A DNA stretch of 64,000 bases from Apium graveolens (taxonomy: Eukaryota > Streptophyta > Magnoliopsida > Apiales > Apiaceae): assembly GCF_009905375.1 (NCBI RefSeq), contig NC_133656.1, forward strand, positions 236,676,396 through 236,740,395. Reading direction: 5' to 3'. Shown here piece after piece: positions 9,593 through 19,904 of the stretch. Position numbers and translations under genes: made by a program. The notes beneath the pieces were generated by a model. That model was not told the origin of the DNA and made no database searches. It saw only the letters and a program-made list of their open reading frames with translations. Numbering within the stretch: position 1 is the first letter of the stretch; every line of letters begins with the position of its first letter.

Positions 9593-12164
9593 ATGGCGAG
9601 GAAAGGGAAGGGGAAGGAGGTTGAGAAGGATAAGGGGAAGAAGGCCAAGGGCAAGGCCAAAGCCACTAGTACTACAAAGGGCAAGGGCAAGGCTAAGGCC
9701 AAGGGTATGGGCAAAACTAGCGTGCATTTGCGGGATGAGCCAACGGATTCGGATTCGGACCCGAATGATCCGACTCAGCACATGACAAATGCGGAGGAGC
9801 GAGAATGGCGGGGAAGGCGACCTCGATCACATTCGAGTGGTATATATGGAGAGAAACCGCCATTGAAGCCATATCGCATTGATATCTCCGATGGACAGTA
9901 AGTTAAAAAGTTTTTAAATTGCATTATTCCTCTATATTCATATTTTTGGTTCATTGTTCAATATTGTTATGTGAATTGTTAATGTTTATTGTTTTCTTTT
10001 GTTTAAATATAGTATTGAAGATGATACGGCTAAGAAAACGCTTTTGGCTATGATTCGGGAGAAGTGGCCTCTTGGGCATTACACTTATACCGATATCGAA
10101 GAACGTCACCCGGGTTGGTTGAATGCAAGAGTTGAGGAGTTTCAAGTAAGTTAAAATTCAATTTTTTTTGTAATTTTCATATATTTCTTGATTTTATGAT
10201 GCATTTATCTTTGTTTTCTTTTTTTTTTTTGCAATTTTCGCAATATTATAGGCATCTTAAGGGGCAAAGCCGTTCAAAGGCCCGAAAAATTATGGAAGAT
10301 CACATTAAAGTGACGATAAAAAGGATTTTGAACGAGCTTAAGAAGAGGGTGGAGCGAAAAGCAAGGGAGGAGGGCGTGAGCAAGTTGTCTTTGAAGCCGC
10401 CTTATTGGTCCGTTCCTTTTTGGAAGGACCTTTTGAAGTATTGGGAGAAGAACGAAGGACACTTGCACCGGTCATTGGTTGGATCCGCCAACCGACAACA
10501 AGTTGAAAGATTGCATAGTGCCGGTGCAAGGTCATTCAATAAAGTTCGGGAGGTAATATTATTATATTCCATCACACACACATACATACACGTTCACCAT
10601 ATTATTATATTCTATCTCACACACATAAATATTTAATATAAGTTTATTTAATATTTTGAAAGGTAATGACGAACAAAAACAAGAAAAAGCCGACGAAACT
10701 CGAGGTGTGGGATAAATGTCATAGGAAAGTTGGATCCGATCCGGAAAATCCCGTCTACACTACACCGGCCGTCATGCGTATTGCGGTAAATGCATTTTAT
10801 GTGATTTTATGACCATTTATGTGATTTTAAATGCATCTTTAATAAGTGAATTTATATGTATTTTATGTGATTTTAAATGCATTTTAATATGATTTTATGA
10901 CCATTTTATGTGATTTTAAATGCATCTTTAATAAGTGAATTTATATGTATTTTCATGTGATTTTAAATCCATTTTTATGTGATTTTATGACTATTTTATG
11001 TGATTTTAAATGCATCTTTAATAAGTGAATTTATATGTATTTTCATGTGATTTTAAATGCATTTTTATATGATTTTATGACCATTTTATGTGATTTTAAA
11101 TGCATCTATAATAAGTGAATTTATATGTATATTCATGTGATTTTAAATGCATTTTTATGTGATTTTATATGCATTTTTATGTAATTTTAAATGCATCGTT
11201 AATATGTGATTTTATATGTATTTATGTGATTTTAAATGCATTTTTATATGTGATTTTATATGCATTTTATGCGATTTTAAATGCATCGTTAATATGTGAT
11301 TTTATATGTATTTATGTGATTTTAAATGCATTTTTATATGTGATTTTATATGCATTTTTATTTTATTTTAAATGCATCATTAATTGTTTTAAATGAATTT
11401 GTAGGAACGATATGCCGCCATTCTCGAGCGCATGCCCGTGGAGGTTATACAAACGGGTGATCGGGATGAGCCGTGGGATTGGTGGATGGAAGCCTTGGAG
11501 GTCCCCCAAGGTACAAGGCCGAAAAAGAATTATATGGTGGGGTTCCCCAATGCTCGGGCCACCGATCTCTTGCCTACACTTGTTACCCGGTACCGAGATT
11601 CCACACGGAATGAAGCCGGCTCATCCTCATCCGCTCTGAGACAATATGAAGCCATCCCCGACACTTTATATCTTGCCATCGTGAGGAATGTGCTTACGGA
11701 GATCCGTGCTAATCCAAATCGGTTTGCTTACCAACTTTTCGATGCGGAGATAGCTACATCCGCACATACCGCTCTCGAGGCCTCGGATCCATCCTCCGAT
11801 CCTAGCCAAAGGTTACAATGGAATAACCTTATCGGTGGCGAGATCGTGCATATCGTGAGCTCTTTGATTGAAGATATCGTCCAAAAGACGGAAGCTCGTG
11901 TTGCGGAGGTATAATTTTTGACCTTCTTGTTTATTTATTTATTTTCATTCACATGTAAATTTTGTTTCTTCTTTTTAACTAGTTTAATTAAACTTGTATA
12001 TCTAGGAAAACAATCGGCGTGCTATGGAAGTCGATAAGGATTACACGTCCGAGGATGAGGCCTCCGATGATGAGGACTTTGATGATGGCGGCGGTGATGG
12101 CGGCGGTGATGACGGTGATGGCGGTGATGGCGGTGGATCGTCCGATGTTGATTTGTCGGATTAG
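9593..12164 (+). CDS. TnpA-like CACTA transposition protein (Transposase_24 / Ptta-En/Spm type)
   Basis: The proposed exons are 9593-9897, 10013-10145, 10262-10552, 10663-10785, 11405-11908 and 12006-12164, which join in frame to about 504 residues. The N terminus is Lys/Gly-rich (KGKGKEVEKDKGKKAKGKAK), as in a nuclear, DNA-binding protein. The middle has PPYWSVPFWKDLLKYW, then NRQQVERLHSAGARSFNKVRE and LEVWDKCHRKVGSDPENPVY, the core of the plant Ptta/En/Spm transposase family. The end is an Asp/Gly-rich acidic tail (DDGGGDGGGDDGDGG). TnpA binds subterminal repeats and promotes excision; the AACCGACC arrays are its likely sites. The acceptor of exon 3 is uncertain: AG at 10252 would give a stop, so AG at 10261 is used. 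An in-frame ATG at 9566 is an alternative start. Upstream, 8735-8900 looks like a CT-rich non-coding leader exon. Confidence 0.75.
10786..11395 (+). repeat. Minisatellite in TnpA intron 4
   Basis: About 600 bases are built from 20-24-bp variants of ATGTGATTTTAAATGCATTT. Similar units occur in the upstream intron at about 9370-9510. The repeat has produced a spurious long open frame at 11169-11396. Confidence 0.85.
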
Positions 12165-12499
12165 TTTATATTGATCGGTTTTAAGACTATTGTAATTTGC
12201 TACTTTGATGGTTATGGGATGTAAATTTAATACGTTGTTATGGTTTGATACTTTGTCGGTTATTTAAGATTGCTTATTATGTAATGATATGGTTTCATCC
12301 TCCGGTTATCGGAGTTTGTAAATGATTTCGTTGGATTTAATTACTATTGTTTAATCATTAAATTTACTAGTTTGGTGGAATGATTTTGAGTAGTATAGGT
12401 TATTGATTGGATTGGAGATTTGGTTGTGAATATTGTTTGGTTGTTTGATTTGGTTTTGTATAGGGACTGCAGAAAAACCTGCAATTTTTTTTAAAATCA

Positions 12500-13015
12500 G
12501 ACCTTAAAACCGATCGACAATAGGCATAACCGACCACTTTTGACCATTACAAAACCCCGAAAACCGACCGTTAGGTGACATAACCGACCATCTTCTTCAT
12601 AAAACCGACCGTCTCCTTCAGAGGGTGGTCGGTTTTAAGATGGTCGATTATGACATTTAAATTAGCTTCTGAAATAAAACCGACCGATGTGCACACTTTG
12701 ACCACGGTCGGTTATGATTTCCAGTCAACTTTTTAAAAACAGACATAACCGACCACCAACGGTCGGTTATGACTAAGTGGCGAGGCAACACGTGTGCACA
12801 CGTGTTGCCTCGTGTACATAGTGACCCCAAATTTGAATAAAATGCCCAGGCACTTAACCGACCACTATGTTGGTCGGTTATGAGGGTTAAACCCGACCAA
12901 AAGTCATAACCGACCAGGCTAAAACCGACCATGCCCTGTGGTCGGTTATGATTATTTTAACCGACCGTGTTGCCTCTTAACCGACCGTTTTTGACGGTCG
13001 GTTTTGTCTTGTTTT
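12500..13015 (+). repeat. CACTA 3' subterminal AACCGACC/GGTCGGTT repeat array
   Basis: Roughly twenty AACCGACC or GGTCGGTT motifs in both orientations fill the last 500 bases before the right terminus. They include a perfect palindrome around ACACGTGTGCACACGTGT (12789-12806). This mirrors the 5' array. Confidence 0.85.
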
Positions 13016-13265
13016 CTTGTATTGTACTAACTACTACCTACTAACAAGTTATTAAAAATAATCAACCAAGAAACAAGTTCTCGAATGATCGAATGCTGAA
13101 AATACACCACTTTATAGTTCCAACTGCTAAAAATACTGAATGACGGTATGTTCCGTCCAAAATATTAATTAAATACGTATTCTATACATGTACACTGAAT
13201 ACATATTCTTTAAAACAATAAGGAGATACGTATTTTGTGAGTGCGTATCTAATTGTTATTCCTAG

Positions 13266-14332
13266 TGGACTAACAATGAGATTTACAGAAGGGGGGTTGA
13301 ATGTAAATCTCAAAACTTTTTCAAGTTTTGAGCAGTTTATGAAAGTTGTGTGTTCAAGAAGAACAAGTGTGTGAATTGCTTTAAGCTAATACAGACAGAT
13401 ATATATTCAAGCACAAATGTAAAGAACACAACAGACCTTAAAAACTTTTCTGGTGGATTTGTTGTTCCACCAGAGATGGTATTTTAGAAAATCTGTGATT
13501 AAACAATGTTGATCACAGCTGCATCCTAGTACAAACTAGATGAATTTTCTCTCAATATTTTTCTAAACAGCTCTGGAAAATCTCTCTTCTAATTACTAGC
13601 TTCTACTTGGTTTATATATTACCAAGTGTACAAGTGAAGAACAATATAAAATACAGTAATAAAATAAGATCTTCACTTGCTTCTTTTCCTGTTCACTCCA
13701 GTACTTTGTTGACTATTGCATCTTTGTACTAAAGAAGAACGGCTGCTTTTTCTGTTGTTCCTGAAATTCGGCTACCACATCTCAGTTGTCTCTATCAACC
13801 CATGTGCCTCTGTTTGAAGGTACAACTACCCCTTATCAACGGCTAATCATCAGAACATCCGTTGAAGCTTTCATCCGTTGATGTACTCATCCGTTGAAGG
13901 ATGTTATCCGTTGAAGCTTTCATCCGTTGATGCATTCATCCGTTGAAGGATGTTATCCATTGATGACTTTATCCGTTGAAGCTTTAGAGACATCCGTTGA
14001 AGCTTAGCTTCTCATCCGTTGAAGGTCTTTAAGTCATCCGTTGATACCACTTCACTTATACAAAATTACAAGGCATGAAGTATTTACAATTGGCCTTCCT
14101 ATCTGCATATCATCTAGCAGTCAACATGACTCATAGTTTCTCTCAACTTCCAAGAATTACATTTTAAATGCAGAGACTGAAACATGCTACAACACTAGAC
14201 TTATTTCTAAGTAAAGCTACACCATCAACGGATAGCCAAAGTGGTCTTATCCGTTGAGGCTACAGACACTAAATTTCTACTTAAGTATTTTGTTAAACAT
14301 ATCATCAAACTAATGCACATACACTCCTAACA
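13266..14332 (-). mobile_element. Solo LTR of an LTR retrotransposon (probably Ty1-copia type)
   Basis: It is bounded by TGGACTAACA...CTCCTAACA, which on the minus strand reads TGTTAGGAGTG ... TTAGTCCA and so keeps TG..CA ends. A minus-strand TATA box (AATATATAAACC) sits near 13608-13622, in the place of an LTR promoter. An array of ATCCGTTGA units lies inside. There is no second LTR, primer-binding site or internal domain, so it is a solo LTR. The flanks (CCTAG / CTAAT) do not give a clean 5-bp duplication. The copia assignment comes from general resemblance only. Confidence 0.6.
13857..14045 (-). repeat. ATCCGTTGA minisatellite inside the solo LTR
   Basis: About a dozen units of CATCCGTTGA(A/T)G occur with short spacers (CTTT, CATT, GATGTT). 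Two more are near 14226-14258, one of them inverted (ATCAACGGAT). The array lies in the upstream (U3) part of the LTR when read on the minus strand, so it could act as an enhancer-like array. Confidence 0.8.
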
Positions 14333-14859
14333 CTAATATAATAAAAAATGAACACGCATATCCCAAATACGTATTCAGTGGATATTTTGAGCGGAAAATT
14401 ATGTCAAACTGTATTTTAGATATTTGCCCCCAAAATGATGGGTATTTTAGTTTTTTCACGAGCAAATCTACAAGATTACAAGTAGACGCAACAATTATTA
14501 TAATTGTTTAGGTAATAATGTGTCAAAAATATACTTAAGTAGTGTAATTGACATAGTGTGAAATACGCCTACAAAATGTTGATGCACCGGTTGAGTTCAT
14601 ATACCTCTTGCGGGAGGTCAGGAGTTCAACACATGACATGTGTTTTATTGATTAGAAAAAAGACAATACACAGTGCGAAATCCTTAACCAAAAAAAATAA
14701 TTTGTAATGAGGATTTCGCCCTTGGGTAAATCCCAAATGACGTGAAATAAAATCAGCTGATGTACACAAAATGGTTAGGAATGTAAATTTAAAGTAAACC
14801 ATGTGCACAATTAGTAGTACTGTAGTTTGTTGAAGGTTGCTCTACATTAGGGTTAATAC
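14333..14859. other. Intergenic DNA with a possible SINE-like scrap
   Basis: There is no gene. 14583-14640 (CACCGGTTGAGTTCATATACC...GGTCAGGAGTTCAAC) looks weakly like a tRNA-derived head with poor A and B boxes. I would not rely on it. Confidence 0.3.
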
Positions 14860-15180
14860 AGGGGTCCTCACCCTCAGACTCCTCACATTCAAAGATAAAT
14901 CACGTGAAAGTGGAACAAGTCGCTTTATCCACACATTTCAAGCAAAATACCTGATGTTCTTAATCTGAACAATGGTATGTTTGAAGAAAAGACGTTGATC
15001 AATACTAACAGAACATGTTAGTTTGATTCTTATATTAATTTGTTTGTATGTTTTGAAGAGTTGACTGAACGGAAAGACCAGATCAGGTTGTAGTTTAGTT
15101 GCTCTCGACATAATGCATTCCTTACATAGCAACCACAACATAGTTCTTTATCGTAAAAAACTGATGCATCATGGTCTAAT
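14860..15180 (+). repeat. Dispersed repeat family, left half of an interrupted copy
   Basis: It matches 3810-4240 block by block (GGGGTCCTCA, GGAAGTGGAA-like, CAAGCAAAA, TGTTTGAAGAAAAGACGTTG, GATGCATCATGG). It stops at CATGGTCTAATATA, where the (TA)n tract and the large MULE pair begin. The other half resumes at 32798. Confidence 0.75.
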
Positions 15181-15181
15181 A

Positions 15182-15198
15182 TATATATATATATATAT
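15182..15198. repeat. (TA)n tract at the left end of MULE copy A
   Basis: An uninterrupted AT dinucleotide run abuts the element end. The uninterrupted repeat at 4231-4245 has only CATATATTGC here, so the tract arose with the insertion or expanded afterwards. Confidence 0.8.
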
Positions 15199-15250
15199 AA
15201 GGAAATAATCAGGAGCCAACGTGGGTTGGAGGGACAACCAGCCAACCCAC

Positions 15251-15389
15251 AGCAATGAAACATTGCGGGGGAAAGCAATGTTTCAATACGGGTCTTGGCT
15301 TCCGCAATGAAACATTGCGGGATGTCGCCATGCACAGGAAACATTGCGCATTCCGCAATGTTTTATAGCTGGGCCGCAATGTTTCATTT
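15251..15389. repeat. Left subterminal CGCAATG palindrome cluster, copy A
   Basis: Good copies of CGCAATG-AAA-CATTGCG lie at 15251-15268 and 15302-15320. Degenerate or half copies follow at 15275-15290, 15338-15348, 15352-15364 and 15374-15389. They occupy the first 200 bases of the element, where transposase binding sites usually sit. Confidence 0.85.
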
Positions 15390-15510
15390 TTGGTTAGGCT
15401 CCCAGTTTTTAATGTCCAAATGAAATTTCAACAGTCAAATGAAATTTTTTCAGCAAAATTTTTTTTGTGCCAAATTTAATTTTGTGAATTTTAAAATTCA
15501 GATTTTCACC

Positions 15511-15518
15511 TATAAATA
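15511..15518 (+). promoter_or_regulatory. TATA box (TATAAATA) for the small Lys-rich ORF
   Basis: CACCTATAAATAGTCCTGCC is a textbook plant TATA context. It is followed 25-35 bases later by pyrimidine-rich CTCATCTC and a CT-rich leader (15540-15600), with an ATG at 15610. Confidence 0.6.
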
Positions 15519-15609
15519 GTCCTGCCTCATCTCATTTTTTTTCAACATTCTCTTCTCTATTTTCATTCTACATTTTCTCTTCAACATTATCTTCTCTAAT
15601 ATCCGAAAA

Positions 15610-15834
15610 ATGGTTTCTACTACGATTTAGACAATAATAAGGTAATTATAGATGGTGTGGCTTACGACGGGCCCGAAGGAGAGGAAGACATGGAAATAGC
15701 TCTCCGCCATATTCAAATGGCGCTTGAGCGCAAGAAAAAAAAATGAAGTTAAAGCGAAGGCGGAAAAGTCGAAGAAAAAGAAAGACGACGATAAGGGTGA
15801 TAAAAGCGGTTCTTCCAACACCGTTAAAGTTTGA
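15610..15834 (+). pseudogene. Small Lys-rich ORF of the MULE, frameshifted
   Basis: The ATG at 15610 and the TGA at 15832-15834 are in the same frame, 75 codons apart. The middle (NNKVIIDGVAYDGPEGEEDM, then EIALRHIQMALERKKKK) is only open one frame away. The last part (NEVKAKAEKSKKKKDDDKGD) returns to the first frame after an A-run. Two compensating indels in a once-continuous gene explain this: one near the ATG and one in the A9 run near 15736-15744. The predicted product is about 74 residues, acidic then very Lys-rich, with no family I recognise. Its own TATA box and leader suggest a third MULE gene. Copy B has unrelated AT-rich sequence at this place. Confidence 0.45.
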
Positions 15835-16442
15835 TCATTCTCGTCGACATAAAATGTTATTATGTATTTGTTTTGAAAAAATATTTGAATGTACTCCATT
15901 TATATTTGAATGAAATAAATTATTTAATGTTTTATTTTTCTTGTACTTGTCCAATATATTTTATCAATTTTAAATTTTAATAAACAAATATAATACTAAA
16001 ATTTGAAAATGTGAAAATCTAAAAAAATGAAAATTTATCGAATTTTCGTTATCTATAAAAAAATATAAAATAATTTAGCCCCCAAAATGTTAAACATTTC
16101 TTGGTAACAAACTATATATAAATACCGCATTTTATTTAAGAAATAATTTTTCTTAATTATTATAATCATTATATTTTAACATCCATATAGTTGGATCGTC
16201 AAAATTTGTACTTTACAACTTACACGTCAAGAAATATCATTTGACATAAATATTATGCAAAATTTTCACAAAACTATGTAAAATAGTTGCATATTATAAT
16301 TAAGTTACTCTTATAAATATTTATATTTTCAAAATAACATTTAACATATTAAATGAAATATAATAAGTCTAGAAACTATTTTTTATAATTTTTTTGATTA
16401 ATTTTCTAATTTTAAAGAAAATAACAAAAATAAACATCACAA

Positions 16443-16601
16443 CCGCAATGTTTCATTGCGGTGGACACTTCCCCCCGCAATGAAATTTTGCTGGGGTACG
16501 TTGTAAAATTTTTTTAAACTGCAAATATTTATAGTTGTTGGCTTGGGGGTTTGTACAGTGCCGCAATGTTTCATTGCGGCCATCGCAATGAAACATTGCG
16601 G
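16443..16601. promoter_or_regulatory. CGCAATG palindromes at the transposase promoter, copy A
   Basis: Palindromes lie at 16443-16461, 16475-16494 (degenerate), 16561-16579 and 16583-16601. The last two flank the expected start of transcription, just downstream of the TATA position (about 16519-16526). Copy B keeps ACTATAAATAC at the equivalent place, while copy A has ACTGCAAATAT, so the TATA box is lost in A. The placement suggests that whatever binds the palindrome also controls the transposase gene. Confidence 0.6.
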
Positions 16602-16724
16602 GCGTGCATTTAATGCACACACCTACCTTAAAATGTCTGTATTTTTGAAACATTGTTGTTTCACTGCTTCTTAACATTCTGCTCAAATTTATTCTTCTGA
16701 AAAAAAGGTTAGTATTCAATATCC

Positions 16725-19184
16725 ATGGCTTCTTATTTATTTGATTATTCAAGTTCATCTAGTGATCATAACGATTTTAATTATGTTACCCCCCACACAA
16801 AAAAGAGGGTTTATCGTAAAATCTTTAATGATGATGAAGTAATAGATGTTGATAGTATTGAAGATAAAGTTAATGATCCGGGGAAGCGAAAAACGCATAG
16901 TGATGATGATGTTGGTTTCGGTTGGAAGAATCACGATGTTCACGGTGATTCCGATGATAGTAATGTTTCTTTTAATGGCGATGATGATGATAAAATTAAT
17001 GATGAAAATTTTATTGGAAATATGAATGATGTAGTTCCTTGTGTTGGTATGATGTTTGATTCGTTGGATGAAGCGGAAAGTTTTTATCGAGGTTATGGTC
17101 GAAGTATAGGATTCGAGATAATTATTCGAAGTAGTCATAAGCATTCAAGAAATGGTGGTATATCGTCACGTTTGTATATATGTCGAAAGGGTGGAAGATT
17201 GGGCCCAAAACCCTTGGAAGTTGAAGATAGGGCTAAAGGGAAACGACCTCGAGATGTTATTCCTCGAACTTGTTGTCGTGCTCGTATGTGTGTTGCTCAC
17301 AAAGTAAGCTCAAACAAATGGGAAGTAACCAAGGTCAACCTAGAGCACAATCATGCTATGGTTACATCGGATAAGGTAAATTTCATGCAAAGATCACGCA
17401 ACATAGATCCGTTTACCCGATCTTTGATTGAGTTATTCAACAAATCGGGTATCGAGACCCCGAAAGTGATGAATTTACTTAGTGAGACGTGTGGTGGTAT
17501 TGAAAAAATTGGTTTTTCCGCTCAAGACGTACGAAATGTAATACGTGACATTCGAAGATGGGTTTTTGATTCCGGTGATGCGGAGTGTGGATTGGTTTTG
17601 TTACGAGACTTGAAAAAATAAAGTGATGGCAATTTTTTCTACCGAGTGGATGTGGATGAGGAGAATCGGGTTAGGGGTTTGGTGTGGGTTGATCCTCGTT
17701 CGCTTAACGCGTACAAGAATTTTGGAGATGTGGTGACTTTCGACTCGACATATCGGACTAATAGGTATGACATGCCTTTTATTCCAATTACGGGAGTGAA
17801 TCACCACTACCAAAATATTTTGTTTGGATTTGCACTTATAAGGGACGAGAAAGAGACTACTTATAGATGGGTTTTAAAGACTTGGTTGGAAGCGGTCGAT
17901 AAAAAGCCACTTATTACCATTATTACGGATCAAGACATCGCTTTAAGTAATGCCATTTCCGAGGTTATGCCTAACACCAACCATACATATTGTACGTGAC
18001 ATATTAGTAGCAAGTTTCCCGAGAAACTATCTACTTTGTATACTCAATACTCGGAGTTCAAGACGGATTTTAATGCATGTATCTACAAGTCATTGTCACC
18101 AACGGAATTTGAAGGTAGGTGGGAGGACTTGAAAGAGAAATATGATCTTGAAAATCACAATTGGCTAAATGATATGTATGCAATTAGACGGGAATGGGTT
18201 TTTGCTTTCACGAAACAACATTTTGCCGCCGGTATGACTACCACCTCAAGGAGCGAGTCTATGAATTCATTTTTTGATGAGTATGTGAAAGCGTCGACCG
18301 GTTTGAAAGAATTCATTGAGAATTCACAAAAAGCTTTGGACTCACAATATTTACGGGAGGTTCAAGCCGATTTTGACACCGAGTACAAGGAAAGGGGACT
18401 ATTCTCTAACTCGTCAATGGAGATACATGCCTCCAAGATATACACAAAAGAGATGTTTAAGCGATTTCAAAAAGAGCTTCAAAAAAGTCAATCTTTTGTT
18501 GTGAAAAGCATGAAAGGTTGTGGAGATTATCTTTCAAAGATGTATTTGGTAGAAAAGTCCACCTTGCCGGAGATTAATAGAAGGAATTTTTTCTTGAAGG
18601 TTTCCATCGACGGGAGTTATTCTTGTACATGTAAAAAATTTGAACATTCCGGGATGATTTGTAGACACATGATCCGTTACCTTAACAAGAAACAAAAGAC
18701 GATGATACCGCCAGATCTTGTCTCAATGAGGTGGGCAATAAACGGAAACAAAGTTGCGGGACCTCTACCGTGTACCCCTCGGATGCTTGGTAATGTTGTA
18801 GAATCTCAAACGGCAAGATATAGTGGATTGTGTAAAGCTTTCCAAGGTTTGTCCGTTGTTGGTAGTTGCTCCGTTCGGCGGTACAATTACTTGATGAGCG
18901 TGATCAAGAGAGAAAAGGAGTATGTGATTAAGTCTTTTCCGGGAGAAAAGAGAGAGAAAAAAATAAATGAGGACTATGAAAGTGATGAAGAAGATGATCT
19001 GTTATTAGATCCCCCAAGGTCAGAAACAAAAGGACGTTCAAAAGCGGGTAGATTCAAAAGTGGTATCGAGACGTCAAGTTCAAATAAACAATTTCGAAAG
19101 TGTAGTTTTTGTGGGGCGAGGGAAGAAGGCCATGATAGAAGAAATTGTCCCTCGAGATTATTAGGAAAAAAAGGAAAAAATTGA
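16725..19184 (+). pseudogene. FAR1-like MULE transposase, two in-frame stops (copy A)
   Basis: One frame runs from ATG 16725 to TGA 19184 (820 codons), interrupted only by TAA at 17619 and TGA at 17997. Copy B has CAA and CGG at these places. Domain order: an acidic N terminus (about 1-100); a FAR1 DNA-binding domain (about 105-215: F.SLDEAESFYRGYGRSIGF ... RARMCVAHK ... VNLEHNHAM); a MULE transposase domain (about 320-480) with catalytic Asp in TFDSTYRTN, Asp in IITDQDIALS and Glu in SRSESMNSFF; a SWIM zinc finger (CTCKKFEHSGMICRHM, about 625-640); and a C-terminal CCHC knuckle (CSFCGAREEGHDRRNCP). This protein would cut and move the element in the nucleus. FAR1/FHY3 light-signalling proteins are domesticated relatives, but the position in a MULE argues for a transposase. 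It converges on the PMD-ULP1 gene. Confidence 0.9.
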
Positions 19185-19186
19185 TT

Positions 19187-19785
19187 GTAATTTCTTATTG
19201 TGTACTTTGAAATATTAATGAATTTTAATTAAATATTTTCAATGTTGTTAATGTTAGTACTTGTTGCCATTATTAATAATCCCAAAAAAAGAAGTGACTC
19301 CAAAAAAAATTTGAAAAAAAAGTTATTTTTGTAGATTTTTTTTTCCAAAATTGGGCAGAAAGTTTTCTGTAAAACAGAAAAAGTATTATATAAAAAATAA
19401 ATCATTTGCAAGTGCAATGACCAATCTGCAAATTTATGCAAAACCCAGATTACCCCCGCAATGAAACATTGCTGCATCCGTAATGAAACATTGCGGCATC
19501 CACAATGAAACATTGCGGGCCTAAACTGGGCTTTGCCGAATTTTGCATATTGGTCACTGCACTTGCAAAAGATTTATTTTTTATATAAAACTTTTTCTGT
19601 TTTACAGAAAACTTTCTGCCCAATTTTGGAAAAAAAATCTTCAAAAATAACTTTTTTTCAAATTTTTTTTTGGAGTCACTTCTTTTTTTGGGATTATTAA
19701 TAATGGCAACAAGTACTAACATTAACAACATTGAAAATATTTAATTAAAATTCATTAATATTTCAAAGTACATAATAACAAATTC
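19187..19785. repeat. Large inverted repeat between the convergent MULE genes
   Basis: Left arm about 19187-19472 and right arm about 19504-19785 are close inverted copies: TGTACTTTGAAATATTAATG at 19201 pairs with its complement ending at 19772, and GGAGTCACTTCTTTTTTTGG pairs with CCAAAAAAAGAAGTGACTCC. The centre holds three CGCAATG palindromes at 19456-19472, 19479-19496 and 19500-19519, about 22 bases apart. The left arm starts right after the transposase stop codon, so it is its 3' UTR; the right arm lies downstream of the PMD-ULP1 gene. A transcript through it would fold into a long hairpin. Confidence 0.85.
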
Positions 19786-19904
19786 GGCATGACCTCTTTG
19801 TTTTTAAGTTAAACTTTACCTCTAAAATAAAAAAACCGGCATGACCTATTTATTTTTAAGTCAACCAAAAACCTGTAAAATTTCAAACCAAACCAAAATA
19901 AACT

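Larger units (their letters stand above)
7364..13024 (+). mobile_element. CACTA (En/Spm) DNA transposon, 5.66 kb, TnpA gene only
   Basis: The left end CATTACAAGAAAACAGGG and right end TGTTTTCTTGTATTG are inverted copies of the plant CACTA terminus CACTACAAGAAAA, each with a point change in the CACTA pentamer. Both sides carry TAC (7361-7363 and 13025-13027), the 3-bp duplication expected for this class. The subterminal 350-500 bp on each side are packed with AACCGACC / GGTCGGTT motifs in both orientations. Inside lie a TnpA-like gene (9593-12164) and a scrap of a TnpD-type exon (8118-8217). With no full TnpD catalytic gene, the copy should be non-autonomous. The mutated ends may also immobilise it. 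Confidence 0.9.

Noticed and set aside
11169..11396. 75-codon frame with repeated CDFICIYVILNA peptide
   Set aside because: Pure product of the intron minisatellite in the CACTA TnpA gene.
14583..14640. Possible tRNA gene or SINE head
   Set aside because: The A and B boxes are poor, with no cloverleaf, tail or target duplication.
16755..17144. 129-codon minus-strand frame rich in Ile/Thr/Asn
   Set aside because: Antisense shadow of the transposase N terminus; the same false frame appears in copy B at 28929-29183.
16725..19184. Domesticated FAR1/FHY3 light-signalling gene
   Set aside because: It lies inside a bounded element with a second copy nearby, has two stop codons, and keeps the mobile-element context; a decayed transposase is simpler.
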